Assembly: GCA_963854835.1 (NCBI GenBank) | Contig: OY978527.1 | Location: 38,445,040-38,509,039 of the forward strand | Length of the DNA stretch: 64,000 nucleotides | Origin: Megamerina dolium | Taxonomy: Eukaryota; Arthropoda; Insecta; Diptera; Megamerinidae | Direction of reading: 5' to 3' | In this document: positions 23,439 to 36,100 of the stretch, piece by piece | Layout: every line of letters begins with the position of its first letter | Numbering within the stretch: position 1 is the stretch's first letter | Position numbers and translations under genes: made by a program | Notes under the pieces: model-generated | What the model was told of the DNA's origin: nothing | The model's database searches: none | The model's input: only the letters and a program-made list of their open reading frames with translations

Positions 23439-25079
23439 CCAGGTGTAGAAATATGAAATGATCGTTATTCAAATGAAAATAAAACGCTTATTTTAAAGTG
23501 AAAAGATAAAAATATTTTATTCAAAGTATTGGCCATCGCTTTCTACACATATTGACCGCCTTTTAGGCAATTTGTGGATACCACGCCAAAAAAAAAATTG
23601 ATCGTCTTCAAAGACCAAATTTTCCAGTTCTTTAGAGACTTTGAAACGCTGTTCCTCAAGTGCGTGACCCATCGATGACAACAAGTGATAATCGGAAGGA
23701 GCCAAGTCTGGTGAATACGGCGTGTGGGGTAACAAATTTGATCGTATCCTGAACCAGTTTTGCTTTCTGAGCCGGTGCGTTGTGGTGGAGAAAAATTATC
23801 TTACCGTGTCTTCTGGTCCATTGTGGTAATTTTTCGATCAATGCATGGTTTAAATTGATCATTTGTTGTCAGTAGCGATCAGTATTAACCGTTTCATCAG
23901 GTTTCAGAAGCTCATGGTACACAATACCTTTCTGATCCCGCCAAACACACAGCATCCACTTCTTTCCAAAATGATCCGGTCTTGCGATCGATGTTGATGG
24001 TTCGCCTGCTATAACCCATGATTTTTTACGTTTAGGATCCAAAAGATAAATCCACTTTTCATCACCAGTTACAATTTGATGCAAAAAACTCGTTCTTTCT
24101 CTTCTTTGGGTGCCGTACCTCTGTGGTTAGTGTGTTCGCCATCTGATTCAATCCCCGGCTGATGCATAACAAATTTAATATCGATAAGATTTTTCTTTCG
24201 AATGTCGGCAAACAATTGGCGATTCTTCCGACAGTAACAACTTGCCATGAAAAAGCATCTAAAAGAACTCTGTGACAAAGCTCAGAAAAAGTGATGTCAC
24301 AAGTGTTCTGCCGTTCGGAACCGGTTAAAATAAGTAGGTCCCTTCTAATACTATCCAAATTTAAGACGCACAACAGTAATGGAAGAGAAGCTCGGTCAAT
24401 GAGCCATTTGGGGCGTTAAGTGCCACATATTTATTTTTTTCTTTTCTCTTTTTTGAAGTAAAATTTCACAAATGTTTTTTTCGGTTTTCCATATTTCGCT
24501 CAGTCAGTCATGAGGCACCCATTTTCCATTCTTTTGGATTTTTCCCAAAGCTTTAAACGGTTGGAGATTGTTTTGTTGTGTAACATTTAACATTTCTGCA
24601 ATTTGTTGTTGACTTAAAGTATCCATCTTCGTCCAACAATGCTTGCAATTCAGTGTCTTCAAACTATTTCGGTGGTCTTCTACGTTTTTCATTTTTCAAA
24701 TCAAAATCATTACTTTGGAACCGTTGAAACTAATTTCTCCATGTGGCTTCTGAAAGAGCATGACTACCATAAGTTTCGATAAACATTCAATGCGCTTCAG
24801 CTACATTTTTCTTACAAAAATAATAATGTAATAAAACTTCCCACAAATGATGAATTTCTGGTACTAAATTTACCATTTTTAACTTAAAAAAATATGTTTG
24901 ACAGATGTCAAAAAAAAAAAAAATATTATAAATAAAATATATTAAAATATATATTATAAATAAAATAAAAAATATTATAAATAATAAATATAAAATAAAT
25001 AAATTTGGGTTCGTTCATAATAATCTTCAACTGTAGAGCCAAATCTATGTTACCGATAATTTCATATTTCTACACCTTG
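23439..25079 (-). mobile_element. mariner element interrupted by a SINE
   Basis: Terminal repeats (GGTGTAGAAATATGAAAT at both ends, inverted) with TA on each side. Minus-strand pieces give a mariner transposase: an N-terminal HTH (TLSQQQIAEMLNVTQQN), IVTGDEKWIYLLDPKRKKSW with the first Asp, LHHNAPAQKAKL where the second Asp (HDNAPAH in relatives) is now His, and SPDLAPSDYHLLSSM with the third Asp. Frameshifts and the second-Asp loss make it dead. The SINE at 24108-24438 lies between the HTH and the first catalytic motif. Confidence 0.85.
24108..24438 (+). mobile_element. SINE copy B, inserted in a mariner
   Basis: Head GGGTGCCGTACCTCTGTGG with a shortened tRNA-like part, then the full shared body and a CACATATTTATTTTTTT tail. 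Flanks read TTTCTCTTCTTTG before and TTTCTCTTTTTTG after, a likely target-site duplication of about 13-16 bp. This supports LINE-style integration into the older mariner. Confidence 0.85.
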
Positions 25080-25913
25080 TATCCTGGTATGTATGTATGT
25101 TACGAGAAGCGCGTGTTCTCTGATTTAAATTCCAAATATTAATTAAATTAAATTTTTCATTCTTTAACAATTGCAAATTTAGCAACTAGCCTACAACAGA
25201 CCCATACATTTTTTTTTTGCAAATAATGGAATTCAAATTGCTTAGCAAGTTAGAATTCTATCATAATTTTAACAAGAAATTCTTAGGTCAGTAAAATTAA
25301 ACAATTAAAAAAATTTTGAACTCATGCTAATACGAACTTCAATCCGAGTTTCATAAAACCTTTGCTTGGCAGCTCTTAGTAATAAGTTCATAAGTACAAT
25401 TGAACTATGAATAAAAATGTTTATGACTCATTGTACTTACAAAGATTTTGTTAACGATTTTATCATGTTATTGTTTTTTTTTTTTTAATATTCTACATTA
25501 TAATTTTTATTGATATTTCCGCTTTTTATGCGTCCAATTATTTATTCTTATTTTATTTTATTATTATTATTTTTTTCAAAATACATACACGTGAATATAA
25601 TCAATAGGACAATGTCCAATAATTAAGTTTGACGATAAGGAAGGGGTATATTTAATACCACTGATATATAGCAGTATGTTACACATACACGTGTTCATAC
25701 ACGTTTTCAATTTAAACGTACAATAAAAATGTATTACAAGCATTATACATTTAGTTTAGTTATAGCTTAGTAGAATTAAAACGTACGTTTCAGTACAACC
25801 GATTTAAAAGTATCCATTATATTCAATAACAACAACAACAACAACAACAAAATAACGCACAATTAAAATTATTCATGTTATAATGAGTTGGTCATAAGTT
25901 CGGTTTTGGTTTG
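25080..25913. other. AT-rich spacer with (AAC)n microsatellite, no gene seen
   Basis: Contains an ACAACAACAACAACAACAAC tract near 25830-25850. Nothing else recognised. Confidence 0.5.
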
Positions 25914-26165
25914 TGGGTGCCGTAGCTCAATGGTCTTCTGATCTGTAGGTCGTGGGTTCAATCCCCGACTGAAGCATGACAAAATTTCATATCGAAAAGA
26001 TTTTTCTTTCGAACAGTACCCATCTTTCGCAAGAATTGGCAATTTTTCCGGCAGTAAAAATTTCGCAAAAATTTTTCTTAAAAGAGCTCTGAGACAAAGC
26101 TAAGATAAAGAGATGTCACAAAGGTTCTGCCGTTCGGAATTCGCCTAACATAAGTAGATCTCATT
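25914..26165 (+). mobile_element. SINE copy C, 3' truncated
   Basis: Starts GTGGGTGCCGTAGCTCAATG, lacks about 10 bp between the boxes, retains box B GGTCGTGGGTTCAATCCC and the body through TAAGTAGATCTCATTC. The 3' GGCACTTAAAGC end is missing. Confidence 0.8.
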
Positions 26166-27138
26166 CAAGTTCGCAACAACCTTGGGGTTTCGACTTTCTG
26201 TGACGAAATTCGCAGGTTTTAATCATTGTGTCTTAATGTATTCCATTCGTCGTAGATAATGCGGATTGCAATATGAATACCCTAGATTGAAAGACAACTG
26301 TTCGCTTTATTGGTGGTATGTAATGGTGGTATTGCCTCTCACGAGGTGATATTAGCAGAGAAGCCCATTAATTGAAAGTTGCCTCAGCGCCTTGCAAGGG
26401 AAATCGAGAAATTAGGAACATTGCCGCTCGAAGTTTACGATATCGCCGAAATTCTTTCCATAGACATGGGATATAAAATATGATCTAGGATATCACGAAT
26501 CCATGGTCGGTTTTCAGATGCCATCCTCAGGCTACTTTCTAACCTTAGAAATAATATTTTTGGGCTATTTTTGTAGATTGTTTGACTTTAGAAAGATTCC
26601 TTCTAACTACAGAAAGAAATATTTTCGACTATTTTTGTAGATTATTTGACTTTAGATAGGAAGAAAGGGTCATGGTGGCAACCCGAACAAAATCTACATA
26701 ATTTGATAATGTGGTCCGTCAAATTAATTTCTTTTATTGCGAGATTGTGAAATATGAATAGGAAGAGTCATGGGTTAGTTAAATCGGCAAAGATATCGGT
26801 GACATAAAAATTGAATGAAGGATTGATTCCTATCTTTTTCTCAGATCTCTATGACATTAGTGATTAATCCACACTTTTAATCACTAATGCTTTGAATACT
26901 CTCATATTTTGATGTTATAAGATTTAATTTATAAAACATTCAAATATTTTCAATTATTTCTCTTTAATTTCATTACAGTCTAGTCATCTTTATTTACTTA
27001 AACACACCTTCACATGCGTTCACATTTGGACACAACTTAACAATATTAAATACGAAGGAGAATACGAAGAAAATAAACAACGTAGATTCCACATTTTATC
27101 CATAATTACGTATGACATTCAAATAATCAACATTGACG
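26166..27138 (+). promoter_or_regulatory. 5' flank and probable 5' UTR of the intact ABCA gene
   Basis: About 1 kb before the start codon, with no exon or recognisable core promoter motif. A direct repeat of about 65 bp occurs twice at 26534-26660 (shared core CTATTTTTGTAGATT and TTTGACTTTAGA). Transcription start not determined. Confidence 0.35.
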
Positions 27139-30100
27139 ATGGCCAAAGTAAGCAATTGGGAAAAATTTAAATTGCTATTATGGAAAAATTGGATACTACA
27201 ATGGAATCATAAATGGCAATTGGTAGTCGAATTACTATTGCCAGCAATATTTTCAATGTTATTGGTATTAGTTCGTGCACTGGTCGATGTGGAGTATAAA
27301 CCAGATGTACATTATCCACCGTTAAATATTTCCGATTTAAGTTTATTCCAGTAAGTAACAAGGACATGCATACATAATATATCATATATTAACGTCGGCA
27401 ATATAACTGTAATTATTATTATTATTATTTATTAATGAAATTATCGTACATACGCATACAAGTACAAATATGTACGAGTATCTGATGTGTATGTGCATTT
27501 GTATTATGTTTGCATTTTGTTTTGTTTTTTTTATTTTTTCAATTCTATTCATGTTTTTTTACTACATATGTATATACTATACATATACATATATTATTCA
27601 CATGCAAACAACTATGCACTATATTATAAATTTATTCAAACATACGATACATAACATACATATGTTCATTTTCACTCGTTTCACTTGTGATAGATATGTG
27701 TATGTACATCTTTTCATTCATTTCCATTGAACTCAAATTGTATTTGTTTTTAATTATGTATTAAGTATTTTATTTAATGAAATACATGCATACACTGTGC
27801 AATATGATTCGAAATTATGGTGAATTGTATGTTAGGCATTTAAAATGGCATATCCCAATATATCAACTAACAAAGATTAGAAAAATATTGTTTGAAAAAA
27901 AAAAGGACCACCAAAGTCGGAACGTTTTTACAAAGGCCTTCCGTAAACACTCTTACATATGAGGGCAGTCCCAGAAATACCCGACCTGACATATACATAA
28001 ATGGCGGCAGTAGTTTGAAAAAAAATACTTTGGTGAAAAGTGGCAACCTTATAAAACATATGTTTACAGTTTTAAGGCGCCACGTTATTTAGTATTTTTT
28101 TTGGAGCCATCGAAAGTTAACGACCTCAGTGAATTTGTAAACATGGAAAAAATTGGTCACCGTCATGTAATTCAATATTTTCATTTAAAAAGTCTCAGTC
28201 CAATGAATATTAAAGCCGAACTAGATTCTACTCTGGGGGAATCTGCTACTTCGAAAATCCACAAAATGGTATTAGATAATCACCGCCTGAAGGTGCGTCA
28301 GCTTGGTGAAATTACAGGTATTTCAAAAAGTGCTATACATCGCATATTGACTGAAAATTTTGAGATGAAAAAAAAAAACAATAAAAGAAAAACAACGTCG
28401 TGAAGATGTTTCTATAGAGTGTTTGGCGATGTTTCACAGAAATAAAGCCGAGTTTTTGCGTAGATTCGTAACCATAAATGAGACATGGGTTCACCACTTC
28501 ACACCTCAGACAAAGGAGCAGTAAAAACAGTGGACTGAAAGAGGAGAATCGTGTCCAAAGAAGGCGAAGGCAGTTCCATCTACAGGCAAGGTTTTTTGGG
28601 ATGCACATGGAATAATTTTGATTGATTATCTTCAAAAAGGAAAAACAATCAACGGCGAGTATTGTGCTAACTTGGTGCAGCGTTTAAATGATGAAATTAA
28701 AGAATAAACGCCGCACCAGTTCACACATCCGCTATTGCGATGGCCAAAATCAATGAGTTAAAGCTCGAATTTAGCTCCTTCGGATTATTTTCTTTTTCCA
28801 AATTTGAAAAAATTGTTTGGTAGTAGAAGATTTGCAAACAATGAAGAGGTGGAGTCTGCGGTAGATGGCTATTTTAATGAGCTAGACAGTTCATACTATA
28901 AACAAGCTATCGAAGCTATAGAATATCGCTGGGACAAGTGTATAGAGCTAAAAGGTGATTATGTTGAGAAATAAAGAAAAATTTTTCCAAATTTGTTGTT
29001 TTCTTTGTTAGGTCGGGTAGTTCTGGGACCCCCCGCGTATGAAAACTTGAGGTTTGAAATGTCTTTACGTTTGTTACTGTTTCTCAAAGTCATTATTGTT
29101 GGTTTGGTATTTAAATCAAGCATTTAATCGAATGTATTTAAAATAAATATTTTATGAAATACTGGAACGTACAAACGAACGTAAAAAGAGCATAAAGAAA
29201 GCATAAAGGTCACGCTCATCTACAAATATGATACATTATTTGGGTTCATTACTTTGGCCCGGTTCTTGGCCTTATGACATTATGTACCTATTTATTTGAA
29301 TATGAGAAGAGTTGACCTCGTCTTCCTCAACTTTCCTTTAACCTCGATTATGACAACTTTAATTTGAGTTCGGTAGATATAGATATAATTACTTTTAGGT
29401 TTAGGTGTTTTTTCATCAATTATTGTCAAAATAAAATATTTAGGTATCGGCAAGAAGTACTCTCAAGACATTAATCCATTTCGATCCAAGAGTTTGAATA
29501 TATTGCACGGTGTTATTTAGAAAATTATAAATTTTATTTTTTTTTTGTCATTTTTCTATGTATAAGTCTCAAGTGAATTATGCTTAAAATTGAAATATTT
29601 TGAGAGAAATTATCCTTGTAGGTATTAGTTGTTATAATATATTCGAAATTACCATGTGAATAAATGCCCATTCTCTATTAAATACTTATAAGTTCTAACC
29701 AAAATAGCAATTAAATTTTTGTACACGTAATTTACACATTGAAATAAACAATTTTTTTTTTGTATAATTCTGAGAATATTAATACGTAGTATAGTAAATA
29801 AATATTTATTTATTAGGGTGGTCCATATATGTAGAAAGAAAATGTTTACATCAGATTTTCCCCTCAATCGATATTACCACGATCAAAGATATCACATATA
29901 CCTTTGGTCCCGATTGAGAATGGTTAAGGGGTGTCGCACAGGGGTCAACGTTGAGATGCCTCTATGGAGACTCAAAAAATTTAAATTAATTTTTTATTTT
30001 TATCTAATACTGAAAATCGATACTACTATAATCGAAGATATCACATATAAATTTTGGTCCCGATTGTAGACGTTTAAGGTGTGTCGCACAGGGATCAAAG

Positions 30101-33100
30101 TTTAGATTCTTCTTTGGTGACTCAAAAAATTTAATTAATTTTTTTCATCTAATACCGAAAATCGATACTACTACAATCGAAGATATCACAATTTGAACCT
30201 TATGCGACACCCCTTAACCATCTCCAATCGGAATCAAAATTTCTACATGATATCTTCGACTATAGTATTATCGATTTTGGCTATTAGATAAGAAAAATAA
30301 AATTAATTAAAATTTTTTGAGTCTCAATAGAGGAATCTATGACCCCTGTGCGACACCTTTTAACCATCTCCAGTCGAGACCAAAAATTTATATGTGATAT
30401 TTTTGGCAGAGGTATTGCCGATTGATTGGATGACACTGAAAAAATCGTTCATTTTGATTTTAACGACCACCCTAATGCACATTGTATATAAGGTATATGT
30501 TCATAAGAAGCAGACTTGACCATAAAATAAATGCTGTAAACTGAGAACAATTTTCAAATTAAACGTAAACATTTCATGAATTTTTAAACAATTTTTTATA
30601 CTTCTCTCTTCTCTTCTGGCTCTCTTCTCTTCTGGTTACTCTTTCATGTGGCACAAGCATTCAATTTTTGGACATATCTGGTTTTCTGTTATGAGTAAAC
30701 CACCTCTATCAGTCCCTAAATATAGATCACATATAGTTTTCTAGAGATTTTTTTTTTATATCGAATAAAAAAATATATCCCTTGCATTTAGTATTAGGTG
30801 ATAATTTAGAAAATTAGTTTAAAACAGTTTTTAAGCAAAATTCACCTTGAACTAAATTGACTAATTATGTCACTAAGAGCATCGTGTGTGTGAGAAAAAA
30901 AGAAAAACAACCAATATAAGAAAATATTTACAACAAATTTACACTATAAATAAATCAAATCAAAAACATATTTCAGAGCTTTCATAATAAAATCCACCAG
31001 AATGACTGCATTCATGAAAGCATTTATGTCAAAATCAAGGTAAATTATATTTAATTTGTTCGAGTAGCTCTATTGCTTTTATTTTGGTTTCATGTTTTAA
31101 CAATTAAATTTAATTTAACTTGGCACTTTGGCACTTTTTGGGTTTATGTTTTTATTAATAAATTTTTTTTTTTCCACTTTCTTTACTAATTTGCTTTGTT
31201 ATAAATGCTTATATGCTTACTTAACAAGTAATAATATGGAAGAGTGAATGTATAGTAGAAACCTGAATAGTTTATGTAATAACTTGATCATGTTTTTAAG
31301 CAGAGAACGAAACTAAACCTAAACGAACCGTTTGTTTTCCTTCTGTTCTGTTCATTCTAAGAACTTTCAAAATGTACCAAAATGTTTTCCACTCATTGAG
31401 AGAACAATTTATGTAATAATCAGTTTATTTTCGGTCTCTTTCTCTCTCTCGGTTTAAGCCATGATTTTTTTTATTTGTTTTGCTTTACTACTAATGGTTT
31501 AGACTTGAACGACCCCTAATAATAAAGAAATTTAAGAATGAATGTTACATTAAAAAAAAAAAAAAAATTAATAAACTTAAGCATTTCTATTACTATGGGT
31601 CAACATGTTAATGGTTGATGTGGCATGATAAATACAATTTAACGATGAAATTAACAAGATTTTCTATTATTAAGTATGTATGTGTTAATGTTTGTATTGT
31701 TGATAACGGGTCATAAATCGGTAAAATTCGGTAAAATTTACCAAAAAAATAGTACTTTGATAATGTTTTGACTTTTTAAGCAATATAAACATTTCTTATT
31801 CGAATTTAACAAATGAGACGGTGGAATGGTCTCATAAACTCCAATATCATAGCAATACCATAGAAAATCGATTGGGAGCATAAATGAGAGTTCGTGAGGA
31901 TTTGATAACAGACGTCGCTATTGGTTTATTATTCCATTAGTTCATCTGGCAACACCGTCATTTTGAAGTGTCATCGTTGGGCTTTCTTTTTCAGTATCTG
32001 TCAACTGTCTTTTTCAAAATGTCAACTTTTGTACCGAATAATGTGTTTTCGCGGAGAGTTTTACTTCATTACAATATGAAGAAAAAAGCTTCTGAAAGTC
32101 ATCGTTTTTTAGGGGAAGTTTATGGTCACCATGCTTTAGCTGAACGAACATGTCAGATGTTTATACGATTTAAAAGTGACAATTTTGATTTGGAAGTCGA
32201 AGAACGATCCGGAGTGCCACCAAAGTTATTATTATTATTAGAGGGTCGTATTGCACTGAGACCCTAGGTTTATTGTGCACCCCATCATGGACTAGAGTAT
32301 TTCTCTGAGTCCAGCATCCATAAGGAAGTTTAGTATAGATCCTACCCTAATGGACTTGAGCAGATTTTCCAGTATTATAAATTCCCCGAAGTTGTTCTTT
32401 CTTGTGTGCATAAGTGCTGGGCACGTTCCCAACACATGTTTTGCAGTTTCATTCTTCTCCTTGCAATGTCGGCAGATTTCAGCCGAGAAGATTCCCAGTT
32501 TCGTTAGGTAATAATTTAGCCTGCAGTATCCTGTCAATAATCCCGTGATGATTCTTATATTATTCTTGTTTAAACTGATACATTCCTCAAGTCGTTTTAG
32601 GTTATAGGTGCCTAAAAGTGCCTTGGATTGAGAAAACCCTGTTAGGTTTTCCCAGTATGATTGTCTTTCAGATTCTTCACTCCTTTTAATGAGCATGGAT
32701 AAAGCTCCTCTGCCCAGTCCGCAGAAGGGTTTTGGGTCTACAAAAGGGGTTGCTGCCCCCTTCCTGGCAAGTCGTTGCCTCAAACTCTAATATGTCCTGG
32801 AACCCAAAGGATTCATAATTGGTTATTTTCACCAAATTTGTTCAGCTTTAGTGCCTTGATAGCAGCCTGACTGTCTGTCAGGATTGCCGCGTATTGGCGC
32901 GTGATATTGAAGTGGGTACACCTGTCAATCGCGTATATTTCCGCTTGTTACCTAAAGGCTCCGAGTATTTTATACTCGGGCCTATCATTAGTCCCCTTTA
33001 CTAGTCAAGGAGCCGTCCGTAAACTATGTTATCATGTTCTGGTTTATCCCGTATATTTTAGATATACCTTCCCATTTGTTTTTATTACTGAGCTCTGTTT

Positions 33101-36100
33101 GGAATCGCTTAGTAAAGTTGAATTTCATATGCATTGAGTCCCTCTTCATTCCGACTTCAGGATGTTGTTTCATTAAAACATCAAGGTTTGCGGATGAAGT
33201 ATTGGAGGCAAGGTTCGATGAAGATCCATCACAAACACAAGATGAACTTGCAAAAACACTTCGGGTCACTCAACTAACCATTTGCCATTGTTTAAACGCA
33301 ATGTGAATGATCCGAAAAATTCGAAATTTGGTGCTGTATGAACTGAAGCCAAGAGACGTCGAACATCGTTTTTTCACGTGTGAACAATTACACCAACGGC
33401 AAAAATGAAAGGGGTTTTTGCATCGAATTGCGACTGTCGTTGAAAAGTGGGTCCATTATGATAATCCAAAATGTCGAGCAACATATGGATACCAAGTATG
33501 GATACACCCCGGCCATGCATCATCATCGACGGCCAACCCGAATATTCATGGCAAGAAAATCATGCTGTGTATTTGGTTTGGTGGGACCAGCAGGGTGTCG
33601 TATATTTTGAGCTGTTGAAATCGGGTCAGACCATCACAGGGGAGAAAAACGGCCGCAATACGTCGATAGACACGACAAAGTAATGTTACAACATTATAAT
33701 GCTCGGCCACAATTGAAATGTGACGCTAAAAGACTCAAAATTTATACTCGTATTTCTCTATTAGAAAGATTTTCAAATTCCGGCTATCGGCATGGCAGCA
33801 TGACTGCGGGAGGCGCCAAAGTTTGATGTTCTCCCAAAACATTTAGAATAATGTTTCTAAAGATCGTACAAAATATATGGTTTAACACATTATAATGCGA
33901 AAAAAATAAACAATAACATTTTCTCGAAGAACTCGCCAAAAATGTATGGCTTCATAATCATCAGCATCATTATTTTCTTTCGGATCTGGTCGGATTTTGA
34001 AAATGTCAATGTTTTTGCCATTGATTGTAACTGGTAGTCCTAATTATATTGAAAATATACGTAAAATTGCAATCTTTCAATCTTCAATCTTCTTTCAATC
34101 TTCGTGTTGAAAAATTATGAAGCTGAAAGAACCATTACTAGATGGCTCTTTGCATTGCATGTATATCAAAATACATGACTCTTATAAGTAATATACGAAT
34201 ATTGAATTAGTAACCTAACCTTACTAAATCTGCTTGATGATGATTTTATCGGATGACAATTTATCTAATGAATGCATATGAAAGGTGTTGATTATATAAA
34301 TGTATCTGTTAGTTAGTAATAAATATGATATGTTTGTAGTTAATTGTTCTAACTTAATACTAACTTTTCTAAGAATATGTAATTTAATTTAGAAAATGTT
34401 CAAAATGCTTTTAATACATAAATTGTAGATCTGTAGATATATTTTTGCTTCTTATGCACCAGTATTGTAAATGCACATTTAACCAATTCATTCATGCACT
34501 TATGGTAAAATGTATTAACAATATTTCATTTTATAAAACTCTCTTTCGCTCTCTCTCTATCTCTCTCTTTTTCAATTTTTTCATATAGGGATACACTTCT
34601 TGAGAATAAGTCACCTAAAGTGCCACTATATAAATTATTATATTCACCACAAAATGAATTTTTGGATAATATTGTTCATGATGCAGCGTCGAGTTTAAAT
34701 CTAACACTGGGTTATGCCGGGTATCCGAATGCCAGCGCCTTACAGGACGCCTTAGTGGCTCGCAATTATTTGGCTGGCGTACAATTTGATGACTCATTAG
34801 CTAATATAACCAATTATCCGGAGAATTTTGCATACGCTTTACGTTTTCCCAGTGAACTGAGAACATTTGGTATGAATATTGCCTTGACATGGTTTACAAT
34901 GAAACTATTTCCGGTAATCGATTTAACTGGACCGCGTAATGCCAACGATACTGATGGTGGTATACCAGTTGGCTATCTACGTGAAGGCTTCTTACCTGTA
35001 CAAAATGCTATTTCAACATCATATCTGAAATTGGCTAGTGGTGTGGAAACATTGCCGGAGGTGCAAATGCAACGTTATCCATATCCAGCGTATATCTTTG
35101 ATCCATTATTGCAGGGCTTATCATCGATTATGTCCATGATAATACTATTGAGTTTTATATATCCTTGCACGTATATAACCAAGGTGGGTACACATGATTT
35201 CACTGACTGCTGATGTATTTTTCGAGTCGATATAGTCAAAGAGAATAATCATTTTACTTTCAGTATATCACCACTGAAAAAGAGAAACAATTGAAGGAGG
35301 TCATGAAGATAATGGGTCTAAATAACTGGATACATTGGATGGCATGGTTTGTAAAATCATTTATTATGCTTGGTATATCATCTGCTATGATCACCATACT
35401 TATGAAGGTGGGTTTTTCAGCAACCAAAATCAATAAATTTAATTAATTGCTTTTTTTTCGATAGATTAAATGGGTCGACGATGTATCCGTACTTACATTT
35501 AGTAGCTGGTCTGCTTTATATTTCTTTCTACTAATCTATACGATCAGCAGCATTTGTTTCTGTTTCATGATGGCAACAATGTTTTCAAAAGCGAGCACAG
35601 CAGCTGCTGTCACTGGCCTCATCTGGTTTATCGCGTACATACCGTATTCGTTTTCGATGAACACTTACGATCAGTATAGTTTAGCAAGCAAACTTGGCTG
35701 GAGTATATTCTCCAATACGGCGATGGGTTTCGGTTTCAAAGTCATACTCGGTTTTGAAGGCACCGGTGAAGGTCTACAATGGAGTAATATTTTTTCACCG
35801 GTTACCGTCGATGACAATTTGACATTGGGTGGCATTATAGTGATGATGTTGTTGTCGTCCGTGATCTATATGATAATCTGTTTGTATATAGAGCAAATAT
35901 TTCCGGGTGAATTTGGTGTGCCGCGTAAATGGTATTTTCCATTTACTGCACAATTTTGGTGTGGTGAAAATCAATATGTTGGCGTTGAGGATATCACATC
36001 GAATGGAGTGCGAGACGCGGACGCATTCGAGTCGGAACCGTCTGGAAAACATGTGGGCTTGCAGGTGAAGAATTTAAAGAAGAAATTCGACGATAAGATG

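Noticed and set aside
27470..27962. Open frames just after ABCA exon 1
   Set aside because: Low-complexity TATA/CATA intronic sequence after a strong GTAAGT donor; no homology.
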